From: Hymenobacter armeniacus | GTDB lineage: Bacteria > Bacteroidota > Bacteroidia > Cytophagales > Hymenobacteraceae | DNA length: 54,168 nt | Direction of reading: 5' to 3' | Assembly: GCF_014699055.1 (NCBI RefSeq) | Contig: NZ_JACXAC010000010.1 | Span: forward strand, 1 to 54,168 | Shown here: one piece after another, positions 33,508 to 43,435 of the stretch | How positions within the stretch are numbered: position 1 is the stretch's first letter | How the letters are laid out: each line of letters opens with the position of its first letter | Notes under the pieces: generated by a model | The model's input: the letters and a program-made list of their open reading frames with translations, nothing else | Told to the model about the DNA's origin: nothing | The model's database searches: none | Program-made: the position numbers and the translations under genes

Positions 33508-35280
33508 TGCGCGGTGGGCAGCGCCTTCTGCGTTGAGAAAATCGCGCACCAAGCCAAAAGCGCCCGCAAAGCCAGCCAGCGACAGGGCCGCGGGCTTGTC
33601 GTTCACGTCGTGGTAGGCCGGGCTGCCGCCGCGGGTGTAGAGGAAAAACGCCGGCACGCCGGCTTCCGAAAAGGGGTAATGGTCGGAATTGGCGGCACGG
33701 CCGCGCGGGGCCAGGGCCGGCAAGTAATGGTGGGCGTTGTTGAGGGCCAACAGCCGCTTGTAGGGCGCTTCAAACACGCGGCCGTTCACCACGGTAGCGC
33801 CCTGCTCGCCGGTGCCCAGCAGGTCGAGGTTGACCAGAAACTTGATGTTGCGCAGCGGCACCAGCGGGTGGGCCACGAAATAGTTGGAACCCACCAGGCC
33901 CGCCTCCTCGGCCCCAAACAGCAGGAACACCACGGAGCAGGCCGGCCGGTTTTCGGGGCGGGCGTAGTGGGCGGCCAGTTCCAGCAGCAGGGCCACGCCG
34001 CTGGCATTGTCGTTGGCGCCCGGGAAGTAGGCCTTGGGGCCCATCATGCCCAGGTGGTCGTAGTGGGCCGACACCACGAGGAAGGAATCAGGCTGCGCGG
34101 TGCCGCGCACCACGGCGGCCAGGTTCTGGGTTTGATAGTTGCGCAGCAGCTGGGCCCCCACCCGCACCGTGCCCCACACGGTGTGGCCCTTGGCGGTGCC
34201 AGTTGCGGTATCGCCAAAAATGGCCTTATCGAGCCACAAGGGCACTTTTTCGGCCAGCACCTCGACGCGCGGCTGAGGTGCTTGCTCGACAGCCAGCGAG
34301 GCGGTGAGCTTGGGCACCACCGTGATGAACGCCGCCGCCGAGTTGAGGCGCTGCTGCAGCAGGGCCGGCAGCTGGGGCAGGCGGGCGGCGTCGGCCGCGC
34401 GCATGAGCAGCACGCGCTTGCTCCAGGGCACCAGCAGGTAGCGGGCCTGCACGGCGGCTTTGGTGAACGCCATGGTGTCGAGCAGCAAAATCCTGCCCTT
34501 GGCGGTGCCGGAGCCGGAATTGGGCGCTGCAATGCAGGAAGTGCCGGCCCGCCAGCCGGTGGCCAGCTTGGTGCCGTCGGACTGGATGGCCGCGCTTACC
34601 TCGCCGGGAAAAGTATTCACGTCGAGCACGAACGGCTGGGTGTAGTTGGGCGCCAGCGGGGCCAGCTTGAGGGCGCGCAGGCGCTCGCGCAGGTAGGCGG
34701 CGGCGGCGTGCTCGCCCTGCTTCACGTAGCCGCGGCCGTGCAGCTCGGGGGCGGCCAGCTTCTTGATGGTGGCGCGGGCGCGGGGCAGGTTCTGGGCCGG
34801 GGCCGAAGAGGCGCCCAGCACGGCCGCCCCCACCAGCCCCAGGCAGGCCAGTGCCCGCCCGCGGGACGAACGCCCGGCCCAGGCGGTGGCCGCGCCCACG
34901 GCCAAGGCAGCGCCCAGGCCGTCGCTCAGCAGGTCGGTCCACTCGCCGTGGCGGCCGAGGCGCATGGTCAGCTGCAGCACTTCGATGAGGGCCCCAAACA
35001 GGAAGCTGGCCGCCAGCACCGCCGCGCCGGCGTGGCGGGCCAGGCGGGGCCAGCGGCGCTGCCGGCGCAGCGAAAACCAGCTCAGCCCGGCCAGCACAAA
35101 AAACACGCCCGCGTGGGCGGCTGTGTCGAACGACAACAGCTCCCACACGGGCGTGCGCGGCATTTCATCGGCAGGCGTGAGCGTGAGCGCCAGCACCACG
35201 GCGGCCCAGCTGAGGGGCAGCGCGGCGTAGGCGCGCGGGGAAGAAACAGGCAATGATTTGTGCAAGGGTTCGGTAAACAT
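33499..35280 (-). CDS. VanZ-like membrane domain fused to an M28 metallopeptidase
   Basis: The gene encodes 593 residues from ATG 35280. Residues 18-135 are a VanZ-type module with four hydrophobic helices (LSWAAVVLALTLTPADEMP, FDTAAHAGVFFVLAGLSWF, FGALIEVLQLTMRLGRHGEWTDLLSDGLGAALAVG). Residues 142-163, RALACLGLVGAAVLGASSAPAQ, look exactly like a signal peptide. Then a full M28 peptidase follows with SAHYDHLG, GANDNASGVALLLELA, FGAEEAGLVGS and NSDHYPFSEAG zinc-ligand motifs. In many relatives gcvH is followed by a stand-alone VanZ gene; here its stop seems lost and the peptidase is joined in frame. gcvH lies 31 nt upstream. The peptidase would face the periplasm. Confidence 0.85.
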   Translation of the reverse strand: MFTEPLHKSLPVSSPRAYAALPLSWAAVVLALTLTPADEMPRTPVWELLSFDTAAHAGVFFVLAGLSWFSLRRQRRWPRLARHAGAAVLAASFLFGALIEVLQLTMRLGRHGEWTDLLSDGLGAALAVGAATAWAGRSSRGRALACLGLVGAAVLGASSAPAQNLPRARATIKKLAAPELHGRGYVKQGEHAAAAYLRERLRALKLAPLAPNYTQPFVLDVNTFPGEVSAAIQSDGTKLATGWRAGTSCIAAPNSGSGTAKGRILLLDTMAFTKAAVQARYLLVPWSKRVLLMRAADAARLPQLPALLQQRLNSAAAFITVVPKLTASLAVEQAPQPRVEVLAEKVPLWLDKAIFGDTATGTAKGHTVWGTVRVGAQLLRNYQTQNLAAVVRGTAQPDSFLVVSAHYDHLGMMGPKAYFPGANDNASGVALLLELAAHYARPENRPACSVVFLLFGAEEAGLVGSNYFVAHPLVPLRNIKFLVNLDLLGTGEQGATVVNGRVFEAPYKRLLALNNAHHYLPALAPRGRAANSDHYPFSEAGVPAFFLYTRGGSPAYHDVNDKPAALSLAGFAGAFGLVRDFLNAEGAAHRAKK

Positions 35281-35311
35281 CGCGGCGCCCAAGCCAAAAC
35301 AGTGCCGGCTC

Positions 35312-35692
35312 TTAGGCCCCTACCAGCTCGCCGTAGGCGTCGGCGGTCAGCAGGGCGTCGAGCTCGGCCGGGTTGGCAATGGAAATTTTTACCATCCAGC
35401 CGTCGCCGTACGGGTCCGAATTCACGGTTTCGGGGGCATCGGCCAGCTTGGAATTCACCTCCAGCACGGTGCCGGTGATGGGGCTGAACAGGTCCGAAAC
35501 GGTTTTCACGGCCTCCACCGTCCCGAACACGTCGTGCTGGGCCACGTCTTTGTCGAGGGTGTCGATGTCGACGTACACAATGTCGCCCAGCTCTTTCTGC
35601 GCGTGGTCGGTGATGCCCACGTAGGCAACATCGCCTTCAACGCGAATCCATTCGTGGTCCTTGGTGTAGTGGAGGGTGGCGGGCAGGTTCAT
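35312..35692 (-). CDS. gcvH: Glycine cleavage system H protein
   Basis: This 126-residue lipoyl carrier shuttles the aminomethyl group between the P, T and L proteins of glycine cleavage. The typical outline is MNLPATLHYTKDHEWIRVEGD, GITDHAQKELGDIVYVDID, FGTVEAVKTVSDLFSPITG with the lipoylated Lys63, VNSKLADAPETVNSDPYGDGWMVKI. The length matches the family. It sits directly after sprA and before the VanZ fusion on the same strand, an order conserved in many Bacteroidota; the link with sprA is positional, not metabolic. Confidence 0.97.
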   Translation of the reverse strand: MNLPATLHYTKDHEWIRVEGDVAYVGITDHAQKELGDIVYVDIDTLDKDVAQHDVFGTVEAVKTVSDLFSPITGTVLEVNSKLADAPETVNSDPYGDGWMVKISIANPAELDALLTADAYGELVGA

Positions 35693-35783
35693 ATATGGCG
35701 GAATGGTGGGTTAATGGAGTGGTGAGTTGGTGGGTCAAAAGTACACATTCAACTCCATCATCAGCCCACCGCTCCACTACCGC

Positions 35784-38700
35784 TTACTGCGTGAGGCTGT
35801 AGCGGAGCTGAATGCCGCCTTCGCTGGTGGAGTTGCGGAAGGCGTTGCTGATGCGCGGCGTGGTCACGGTCTGGCTGTAGTACAGCTGCAGGTTGAGGCG
35901 CGTGTTGAGCAGGTAGTCGATGGTGGGGCGCAACTGCAGCGTTTTCGAGCCGTTGGTGATGGTGCTGCTGGGGCGGCCTATGTTGGCGGGCAAGGCCGCG
36001 CCGCCCGTACCCTGCGTATTCACGGGGTCGTAGGTCTCGATGATGCTGCGCTGCACCGTAATGTTGTCGCGAATGCTCAAGTCAAGGCGGGCGGTAAGCT
36101 GGTTTTTCAGCACGCGCTGCTCGCCGCCCACCTTGAAGGGCAGTTTGAGGCTGTTGGTGGCATAGCCGAAGCCGATGATGAATTCGGTGGTCGACAGCTC
36201 CGTCACCTGGGCGTTGGACGTGTTCAGCACCACGGCGCGGTCGGTGCGGTATTCGGCGCGGCCGGTCACCTTGCTCACCGTCTGGAAATTGACCCCGATG
36301 AGCGGCGCCAGGCGCTCCACAATGCTCACCTGCCCCAGAATGTAGTAGGGAATGAACTGGCCAGAGGTGGGGCTGCGCTGGGTGGGAAAACCGCCGAGTT
36401 CGTCGCTGTACACGTTGGCCGTGGTGTAGCTGCCCACGCTGTACACCGACGAATAGGCGTGGTTGAGGGTGAACGAGCTGAAGTAGCGCTTGATGAGCGG
36501 CAGTTGGGCAAAGCCGTTGTAGTCGACACGCCAGTTGGGCAGCGGCAGTAGGGCGAAGGGATTGAATTTCTTGGCCTCGTACCCGTCCGACGACTTGCCG
36601 TGGTAGGCGTCGATGAAGCTTTGCACCAGCACGTCCTGCGAGTTGTAACCGTAGCCTGCATCGGGGTTGACGTTCGGCCCCGTGGCGGGGTTGGCCCGGG
36701 CCAGTCGGTCGCGCACAATGCCACGGTTGTCGATGAAGCGCTGGAAGGCCTTCGACGACTCCCCGTTGGCGCTCAAATCGCCAAACAAAGTCTGAATGGT
36801 GATGGTGGACGTGCTGAACGAGCCCGTGCCCAACGACTGCGTCACGATGGGCGCATTGGGCGCCGCTACGAGCGTTATCGAATCGATTTGCCGGCGGTAG
36901 TAGGCATCGCGGTTGCGGGCCAGCTGCCGGCGCGCGTCCAGCTGAATGTTGAAGTCGCGGAAGGGCTCCAGGGCCGTGCGCAGGGTCAGGGTTTCGGTCA
37001 GCAGCGAGCTGAGCGGCGTGTTAAGGTATTCGCTCTGAGGAGTGTACCAGCCGTTATCGCGGGCGCGCTCATAGAGGTCGGCCAGGCTGGGCTGCTCGCC
37101 TAAGATAAAGCCCAGGCCCGGCGCGGTCAGGTCGCGGTCGAGGCCGAACACCTTGGTTTTGGGCAGGTAGCCGGGCAGCAGCGTGCCGTTGGCGCGGGTG
37201 TAGGTGAAGTTGAGGGAGCGAGCCGTCATCAGCGAGCGCAGCACGGCTTTTACAAAGCGGTTTTTCTCGCGGGTAGTGTCGGCCGCGGCGGGCACGGCAG
37301 GCGCACCGGGAGCCGCGCGGGTGGGTCGGGGCCGGTCCACGGGCGGCGGAGCGTTGTTGATGATGTTCAGGAACTTCACCTTGTTGTACAGCTTCACCAA
37401 GTCAATCTTGCCGTTGGCGCTCAGCTCGGCGTTGTTCTGGATGGTGTTGCCCAGGTTCAGCTCTTTCGTATCGGTATTGTCAGGATTGGTGGGGTCCGCC
37501 AACGCCGTTTGTCCCAGCGGCGAGGCTTGCCAGCTGTAGGTGGCCGCGTAGCGGGTGTCGGCGCTCAGCCAGTCGGTGAGCGGAAACTTGTCGAGCGGCA
37601 GGCGGTAGGTGAGGGCGGCCACCTGCGTGAAATTGGTGGTGCGGCCGCCGCGCAGCAGGTTTTGCTGCAGCTGCTCGCGGTTGCGAATGGCCTCATCGCT
37701 CACACCAATGGTGCGCCCGGTCCCTTCGTCCACCACGCCGCGGTTAGTGGCGGTATAGTCGAAAATCAGGCTCTTGGTCAGGTCCCACTTCAGGTCGTAA
37801 ATCCGGCTGATGTAGAACGACTTCTGAATCACGGGCGCGATGCCATCCGTCGAGGGCAGGGTGCCGGCCGTCAGGATGCGCTGCAGGAACCGCTCGTTGT
37901 AGCGCCGGTCGATGTCGGTGCGGAACGAGAAGCGCGAGGGCAGCGGCGTGAAGTTGATTTCCTTGAAAATCTTCAGGTACGGGTTGTCCAGGGCCTTGAA
38001 GTTGGCCAGAGGCGTGTAGTTCTTGGGCGTGGTCTGGTACACGTAGGCCAGGGCCGCGGTGTAGGACTTGGTGTAGTCGCGGTCGGTGCGGATGTCGGTG
38101 TGCAGGCGGTCGGTGAGCGAGTAGCTCAGGGCCACGTTCTCGATGTCCCAGGGCTTGGGCTTGGCCAGCGGGGCACCGGGCTTGGCGGGGCCGCGCTCCT
38201 TGCGCACGTTCAGCACCGAGATGCTGCGGCTGGTGGTTTGGTCGATGACCTTCTTGCGGTACTCGGCCTGGGCAGCAGCATCTATAACGCCATCTTTCTT
38301 GAACTTCTGCAGGCTTTGCTCCAGCTTGGTGTCGGGGTCGAGGGGGTCGTAGAGGGGCGAGCGGGTTTCCTGGCCAATCTGCAGCAGCACCGGCACGCGC
38401 AAGTGCAGCTGCTCGGGCAGGAACTTCTCGGCCGCCACCGTGGCGTTGAGGTCGCCGCGGAAAGTGTTGTCGATGGCGCGCTGCTGCACCTTGTCCTGCA
38501 GGCCGCCAAAGCCCACGCTGGTGTAGCTGCCGGTGGCCGTGATGTTGGCCAGGTCGGCCAGCTTCACGTTGAGGCGGGCCGTGGCCGCGTAGCCGGCCTG
38601 CTGCTCAAAGTCGAACACCCGGAACTCGTCGGCCCACAGGTTCACCGTTTTCGAGGTCTGGCTGGGGTCCGCGTTGTCGGTGATGGGGTTCAGAATGCCC

Positions 38701-41700
38701 AGCATCACGCCCTGCACCGCCGAAAAGTCGGGGTTGCCCACCACGGTGATGGTGGCGCCGTTGGGCAAGTTCACCGTAAACGGCACCAATAAGTTCACCG
38801 TGGACTGCTGGTTGCGCTTGGCCTTGGCGTCGATGAAGTCCTGGAAGGCCACGTCCACGCGGTTGGCCACGGGCCACACTTCGTCGGGGCTGGTGCCGGT
38901 GCGGGTAAGCTCCAGGGGCAGCGAATATTCGTAGTAGTTCTGGGTGTAGTCGGTGCCAATGCGCAGGAAGGCGCGCACCTCGCCGTCGCGCATGCTGGGG
39001 TCTTCGCTGTCGCCGTGCAGGAACAGGCGCAGGCGCTTGTAGCGCAGCATGTTGATGGTGATGTTTTTGTAAGCGGCCTTGGCGTAGCCGTCGCGCAGGT
39101 TCACCACGGCCAGGCGCAGGCTCTGCTCGTTTTGCAGGCGCGAGGTGCTGCTGCTGCCGTATTCTTTGTCGCGCTTGATGTCGGGGGGCGACACGTAGGG
39201 AATGCCGCCGCCCTGCGCCACGCCGTTTTCTTCCACGCTCACCGTCGACACGTTGAAGGCGTCGGCGTCGGTGAGCTGGTTTTGGGGCGGCACCGTGCCC
39301 GAACGGTTATCAGTAATGCGGTAGTTGTAGCGGCGCCACTGGTTAGCCACAAACTGGGGCTGCACTAGGCGCAGCACCACCGGCTCCTGCCAGCCGGTCA
39401 TGTACATGCGCAGGAAGCGAATCGACTTGAAGCCAAAGGGCTGCGTCGCGCCGCGCACCGTGGGGTTGTCGCGAATCGGAATCCGGAACTGGTACCACGT
39501 CACGTTGTCGCCCCCGATGTTGTTGGTCACCTTGTCGATGATGTAGTTCGAGCCCACGTCCAGCGTGCCGGGCCGCAGGCGCATGCGGTACTCGTAGTAG
39601 CGCTCCACGTCCTGCACCACGTTGTCACGGTTCAGGTCCTCTTTATCGGGGAAGGCCGTCGAGCTCAGCTGGCTGTTCTCGGGCGAGTTGCCCTCGTAGT
39701 TGTCGTAGTTTTTGTAGCGGCCCAGCAGGTTGGTGTTGCTCTGGTCGTAGCTGGGGTCGAGGTGGTGGCGGAAGTTGTCGGCCGAGGGGTCGGGCAGGTT
39801 CACGTAGGCTGGGCCGTACGGCAACTGCCCATTTGCGCCCGCAGCTTTGGCCCGCTCCTGGTCGTCGTTCACGCCATCGAGGCCCACGTCCTGGGCAGTG
39901 CGGGCGCCGGGCGCGGCGTTGAAAGCATCGGTCAGAAACTGCTGGCGCGTCACGATGCCGTAGGGCGTTTTGCGCGAGACGCCGGTGGTGTCGGCCCCGG
40001 GCACGGGCAGGCCGTTCTCGAACTCGTGCTGGTTGTTGTCCTTTAGCACGTCCTCGCTCACGTTGCCCAGGTTCACCACCAGGTCGCCGCCATTGACGTT
40101 GGGCGCGTTGGTGCCGTCGGTGTCGTACACGTTCACGCGCTCGGCGGGCGCATTGGGGTTGCTGTCCTTCAGAAACGGGTCCATCAGCCAGAACTCCAGG
40201 TATTCGATGTTGGCGTTGTCGAAATCCGTGTCGAAGGTGATGGCCCGGCTGATGCCCCCGAACTTGTTCACCAGGCCCGTGGCCGTGGCCTCGGTGCCCG
40301 TAAAGAATTTGCCCGCGTTGTCGATGCTCGGGTTGTAGTTATAAGGGCCGCGCTCCTTCGGGAAATACGCCAGGTCGAAGGTGTACTCGAAGCCGTTGCC
40401 GGTCGAGCCCAGGTCCTTGTTCGGAAACACCTCGTCGCGCTTCACCCCGCGGGTGTAGTGGTTGGCCAGGTCGGCGCCGTTGATGTTGGTGGGCACGTTG
40501 GGCCCGCCGGTGTAATACGCTTGGTCGATGGTGTACCAGGCCAGCTTGGCGCGCTGGTAGTTGTAGGCCAGCCCGCCCACGCTGCTACCCTGAATGGGCA
40601 AAGGCGTCGAAGCCAGGCGCCAAGCCGGAATGCTGGCCAGCCCGCCCAGCGTGTAGGGCGTGCGGGCGTTTTCGAAGTCGTCGATGTACGACACGCCGTT
40701 TTCGCCGTTGCCCAGCTGCGAGCGGCCCGGCAGCAGCTTGGCAAACTCCCCGCTGAAGGCCACGGTCGAGATTTCCTTGGTCGAAATCAGCGGCAGCATG
40801 TCGAGGTACTTGGTCAGCACCCGGCTTTCTTTCCGGATGCTGCCGTCGAGGCCGACGATGGTGTTGTTGCCCGGCTCGTCGCCGATGTTCACGCGGTTAA
40901 TGCCCGGCGCCTGGTTTTCGAGCAGGTGCAGGGCCGTGCCCCCAATGTTGGCGTCCTTGCTCAGCTTGTAGTCGAGGCGCACGCCCACCAGCTTGCGTGG
41001 CTGCACCTGCACCAGGGCGTTTTTCTCGAACTCTACCCGCAGCTCGTTGGCCGAGTTCAGGTAGGCCGGGTTCAGGATTTTCACCTTGGCCTGGTCGTAA
41101 AATACCTGGTAGTCGGTGCCTTCGGTCAGCAGCGTCGAGCCCGAGCGCACCCGCACCGAGCCCTGCGCAATGCCGATGCCCGGCAGGCTAATCTCGTCGG
41201 AGCTCGACCCTCCCTGGAAGCGCCCGCGCAGGAAAAACTTGTCCTTTTCCTGCACCTGCTGGGCGTCGCTCTGGGTCTGGTTGTACAGCTCCGGGTACAC
41301 GTACTTGGTTATCAGGTCGGGCTCACCGGCCAGCTGCGTGGCCAGATAGGAGCCAAATGGCTGCACGTTGGGGAAAATAATCTTGCCCAGTTCCGGGTCG
41401 ATGGTCACGCCCGGGAAGTAGTCGAAGTTGCCGTCGGGCAGCTTGTCGTTGTTGGAGTTCACGTGGTCGAGGTTCAGCACCTCAATCAGCGGGCGGTTGG
41501 CCAGGCGGGCGCCCTCCTTCAGCGAAATCAGGTCGACGCCCGTTGCGTCGTCTTTGTAAATGATTTGCAGCTGGAAATTGTCGCGCTGCAGCTGCGAGGC
41601 GTTCAGGGGATAGATGTTTTTCATCATCAAATCCCAGGTCGGCGTGTTGCCGGTGCGTAGGTTGGGGTTGTCGGGGTTCTGGCTGAAGTCCGTTATCAGG

Positions 41701-43313
41701 CCCACGCCGGGGTTGCTGGCCCGCAGCATCTTCAGAAACACCACTTCCTCGGGCCCGCGGGTGCTGTAGTCGTCCTGCGTCTCCCCTACTTTGTAGGTCT
41801 TGCCGTTGAAAATGTACTCGTAGCTCACGCCCAGCACCTGGTCGGGCAGCAGGGCCGTGTTCAGCGAGATGTAGCCCAGCTGGGCGTTGAAGGTGTATTC
41901 GCGGGTGTCGAGCTTGCGGGCGCGCACCCGTTCGTAGTCGATGTTCTTGCTCAGGCCCTGCCTGGTTTGCAGGAAATCATCCACGCGCAGGTTGTCGCGG
42001 GCATCGCGGCTGCCGTTCACCACCACGGTCTGGTATTCGGTGTTGGCCTTGTTGTCGGCGGGCGCCTGAACGCTGGGCGAGCCAATGCGGTACTTCGCGC
42101 GGTACAAGCGCGACGGCTCAGCCAGGTCCATGAGCGTCACCACGTTGCGCAGGTTCTCGGTGGTGCGGTTGTCGTTGGTCACGTACACCTCCAGGCGGTT
42201 GATGGTGATGCCGCTCTGGATGGTGGGCAGGTTGCGCAGGGCCTGGTCGTACCGGTCGCGGAAGAACTGCGACAGGAAAAAGTGCCGGTCCTTCTCGTAC
42301 TGGCTCACCTTGATTTCGTACTGCCGGCTCTGGGCGCCGTTCTGGATGCGCACCTCGTCGGCGGTGCCGCGCACGGTGGCGGCCACGGCCGTTACGCCCA
42401 GGTTGCCAAACTGCATCTGGGTCTTGATGCCGAACAGGTTCTGGCCGCCCTGCACCAGCGAGTTGGTGAGCGGCAGGCTCACGTTGCCCAGGTCCACCTT
42501 GCGCAGGATGTCGGTTTCCTCGCCGGCGTAGTCGAACTTCATCTGGTTGTCGAAGTCGAACGACGCCTTGGTGTCGTAGTTGAACACCAGCTTGAGCTTG
42601 GTGCCGATTGCCCCGGTCAGGTTGACGTTGATGTTCTGCTCAAACAGAAAGTCGCCCACGCTCTGCTGGCGCAGCGTCAGCGCGGGGTTCTCGTTTTTGT
42701 TAAAGCGGCCGCCAAACTTCATCGTCACCGAGCCCGCGGGCCGGATGTCGACGTAGCTGCCCCCGAAAATGCGGTTGGCAATGGGCCCGAGGTAAATTTT
42801 GGGTATCAGGCGCTGCGCCTGCGGGGTGCCGGGCGCGGCGGCCGGGCCGGTCACGCCGCCCTTGGCTTTTTCGCGGTAGTAGTTGGCCACGGCCTGCCGG
42901 CGCTGGTACTCTTCGTACTCCTTGTAGCTGAGCACGCTGGGGTCGCGGTAGTCGATGTCCTTCCCGACTTTTTCTTCTACGCTGAATTGTTTCAGGCTGT
43001 CGTCAACCTGCACGTTCAGTTTTACGTTCTTAGGCAACGGCAGCACCAGCGGCGAGGTGCGGCGGCGCTGTCCGAAGGGGCTGCCCGGCCGGTCCTGGGC
43101 CCGCACCCGCGGGCGCTTGCTGGGCTTGTACGGCCCCGTGGTATCCACCACCGCGCCCTTGGGGCGGGGGGTGTCGAGGGCAAGGGCGCGGCTGGCGCGC
43201 AGCCACGCTCCACCGAGGCGCGCCGAAGCCATGGGCGAGGCCTGCGCCCACCACGCCACCAACGACGCAACCACAACGACCGACGCGGGGAGTAATTTCT
43301 GACCGGATTTCAA
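35784..43313 (-). CDS. sprA: Type IX secretion translocon protein SprA
   Basis: This giant outer-membrane protein has about 2,509 residues from TTG 43313, chosen because MKSGQKLLPASVVVVASLVAWWAQA makes a signal peptide; a GTG at 43361 would add 16 residues. SprA is the large beta-barrel of the type IX translocon through which folded cargo crosses the outer membrane. Recognisable SprA regions include YLGPIANRIFGGSYVDIRPAGS, NYDTKASFDFDNQMKFDYAG, GQNLFGIKTQMQFG, the repeated internal motility-related segments, and a C-terminus of barrel strands (LRPTIDYLLNTRLNLQLYYSQ...IQLRYSLTQ). ruvA and maeB precede and gcvH follows, as in gliding Bacteroidota such as Flavobacterium. Four cargo genes with T9SS signals lie in this window. 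Confidence 0.96.
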   Translation of the reverse strand: MKSGQKLLPASVVVVASLVAWWAQASPMASARLGGAWLRASRALALDTPRPKGAVVDTTGPYKPSKRPRVRAQDRPGSPFGQRRRTSPLVLPLPKNVKLNVQVDDSLKQFSVEEKVGKDIDYRDPSVLSYKEYEEYQRRQAVANYYREKAKGGVTGPAAAPGTPQAQRLIPKIYLGPIANRIFGGSYVDIRPAGSVTMKFGGRFNKNENPALTLRQQSVGDFLFEQNINVNLTGAIGTKLKLVFNYDTKASFDFDNQMKFDYAGEETDILRKVDLGNVSLPLTNSLVQGGQNLFGIKTQMQFGNLGVTAVAATVRGTADEVRIQNGAQSRQYEIKVSQYEKDRHFFLSQFFRDRYDQALRNLPTIQSGITINRLEVYVTNDNRTTENLRNVVTLMDLAEPSRLYRAKYRIGSPSVQAPADNKANTEYQTVVVNGSRDARDNLRVDDFLQTRQGLSKNIDYERVRARKLDTREYTFNAQLGYISLNTALLPDQVLGVSYEYIFNGKTYKVGETQDDYSTRGPEEVVFLKMLRASNPGVGLITDFSQNPDNPNLRTGNTPTWDLMMKNIYPLNASQLQRDNFQLQIIYKDDATGVDLISLKEGARLANRPLIEVLNLDHVNSNNDKLPDGNFDYFPGVTIDPELGKIIFPNVQPFGSYLATQLAGEPDLITKYVYPELYNQTQSDAQQVQEKDKFFLRGRFQGGSSSDEISLPGIGIAQGSVRVRSGSTLLTEGTDYQVFYDQAKVKILNPAYLNSANELRVEFEKNALVQVQPRKLVGVRLDYKLSKDANIGGTALHLLENQAPGINRVNIGDEPGNNTIVGLDGSIRKESRVLTKYLDMLPLISTKEISTVAFSGEFAKLLPGRSQLGNGENGVSYIDDFENARTPYTLGGLASIPAWRLASTPLPIQGSSVGGLAYNYQRAKLAWYTIDQAYYTGGPNVPTNINGADLANHYTRGVKRDEVFPNKDLGSTGNGFEYTFDLAYFPKERGPYNYNPSIDNAGKFFTGTEATATGLVNKFGGISRAITFDTDFDNANIEYLEFWLMDPFLKDSNPNAPAERVNVYDTDGTNAPNVNGGDLVVNLGNVSEDVLKDNNQHEFENGLPVPGADTTGVSRKTPYGIVTRQQFLTDAFNAAPGARTAQDVGLDGVNDDQERAKAAGANGQLPYGPAYVNLPDPSADNFRHHLDPSYDQSNTNLLGRYKNYDNYEGNSPENSQLSSTAFPDKEDLNRDNVVQDVERYYEYRMRLRPGTLDVGSNYIIDKVTNNIGGDNVTWYQFRIPIRDNPTVRGATQPFGFKSIRFLRMYMTGWQEPVVLRLVQPQFVANQWRRYNYRITDNRSGTVPPQNQLTDADAFNVSTVSVEENGVAQGGGIPYVSPPDIKRDKEYGSSSTSRLQNEQSLRLAVVNLRDGYAKAAYKNITINMLRYKRLRLFLHGDSEDPSMRDGEVRAFLRIGTDYTQNYYEYSLPLELTRTGTSPDEVWPVANRVDVAFQDFIDAKAKRNQQSTVNLLVPFTVNLPNGATITVVGNPDFSAVQGVMLGILNPITDNADPSQTSKTVNLWADEFRVFDFEQQAGYAATARLNVKLADLANITATGSYTSVGFGGLQDKVQQRAIDNTFRGDLNATVAAEKFLPEQLHLRVPVLLQIGQETRSPLYDPLDPDTKLEQSLQKFKKDGVIDAAAQAEYRKKVIDQTTSRSISVLNVRKERGPAKPGAPLAKPKPWDIENVALSYSLTDRLHTDIRTDRDYTKSYTAALAYVYQTTPKNYTPLANFKALDNPYLKIFKEINFTPLPSRFSFRTDIDRRYNERFLQRILTAGTLPSTDGIAPVIQKSFYISRIYDLKWDLTKSLIFDYTATNRGVVDEGTGRTIGVSDEAIRNREQLQQNLLRGGRTTNFTQVAALTYRLPLDKFPLTDWLSADTRYAATYSWQASPLGQTALADPTNPDNTDTKELNLGNTIQNNAELSANGKIDLVKLYNKVKFLNIINNAPPPVDRPRPTRAAPGAPAVPAAADTTREKNRFVKAVLRSLMTARSLNFTYTRANGTLLPGYLPKTKVFGLDRDLTAPGLGFILGEQPSLADLYERARDNGWYTPQSEYLNTPLSSLLTETLTLRTALEPFRDFNIQLDARRQLARNRDAYYRRQIDSITLVAAPNAPIVTQSLGTGSFSTSTITIQTLFGDLSANGESSKAFQRFIDNRGIVRDRLARANPATGPNVNPDAGYGYNSQDVLVQSFIDAYHGKSSDGYEAKKFNPFALLPLPNWRVDYNGFAQLPLIKRYFSSFTLNHAYSSVYSVGSYTTANVYSDELGGFPTQRSPTSGQFIPYYILGQVSIVERLAPLIGVNFQTVSKVTGRAEYRTDRAVVLNTSNAQVTELSTTEFIIGFGYATNSLKLPFKVGGEQRVLKNQLTARLDLSIRDNITVQRSIIETYDPVNTQGTGGAALPANIGRPSSTITNGSKTLQLRPTIDYLLNTRLNLQLYYSQTVTTPRISNAFRNSTSEGGIQLRYSLTQ

Positions 43314-43435
43314 GCAGGATAAGTGGATAACGACGCCGGCCAAACGGCCCGCACCAAGCACGGCATTTTACGGAAGGTAGCAAGTCGGATGAGGCAACCC
43401 GTGCAGCAGCGCGAAAGCAATTTTCGCGCCGCGAC

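Noticed and set aside
41967..43295. 442-codon plus-strand frame antisense to sprA
   Set aside because: Val/His/Ala-rich shadow of the conserved SprA coding strand.
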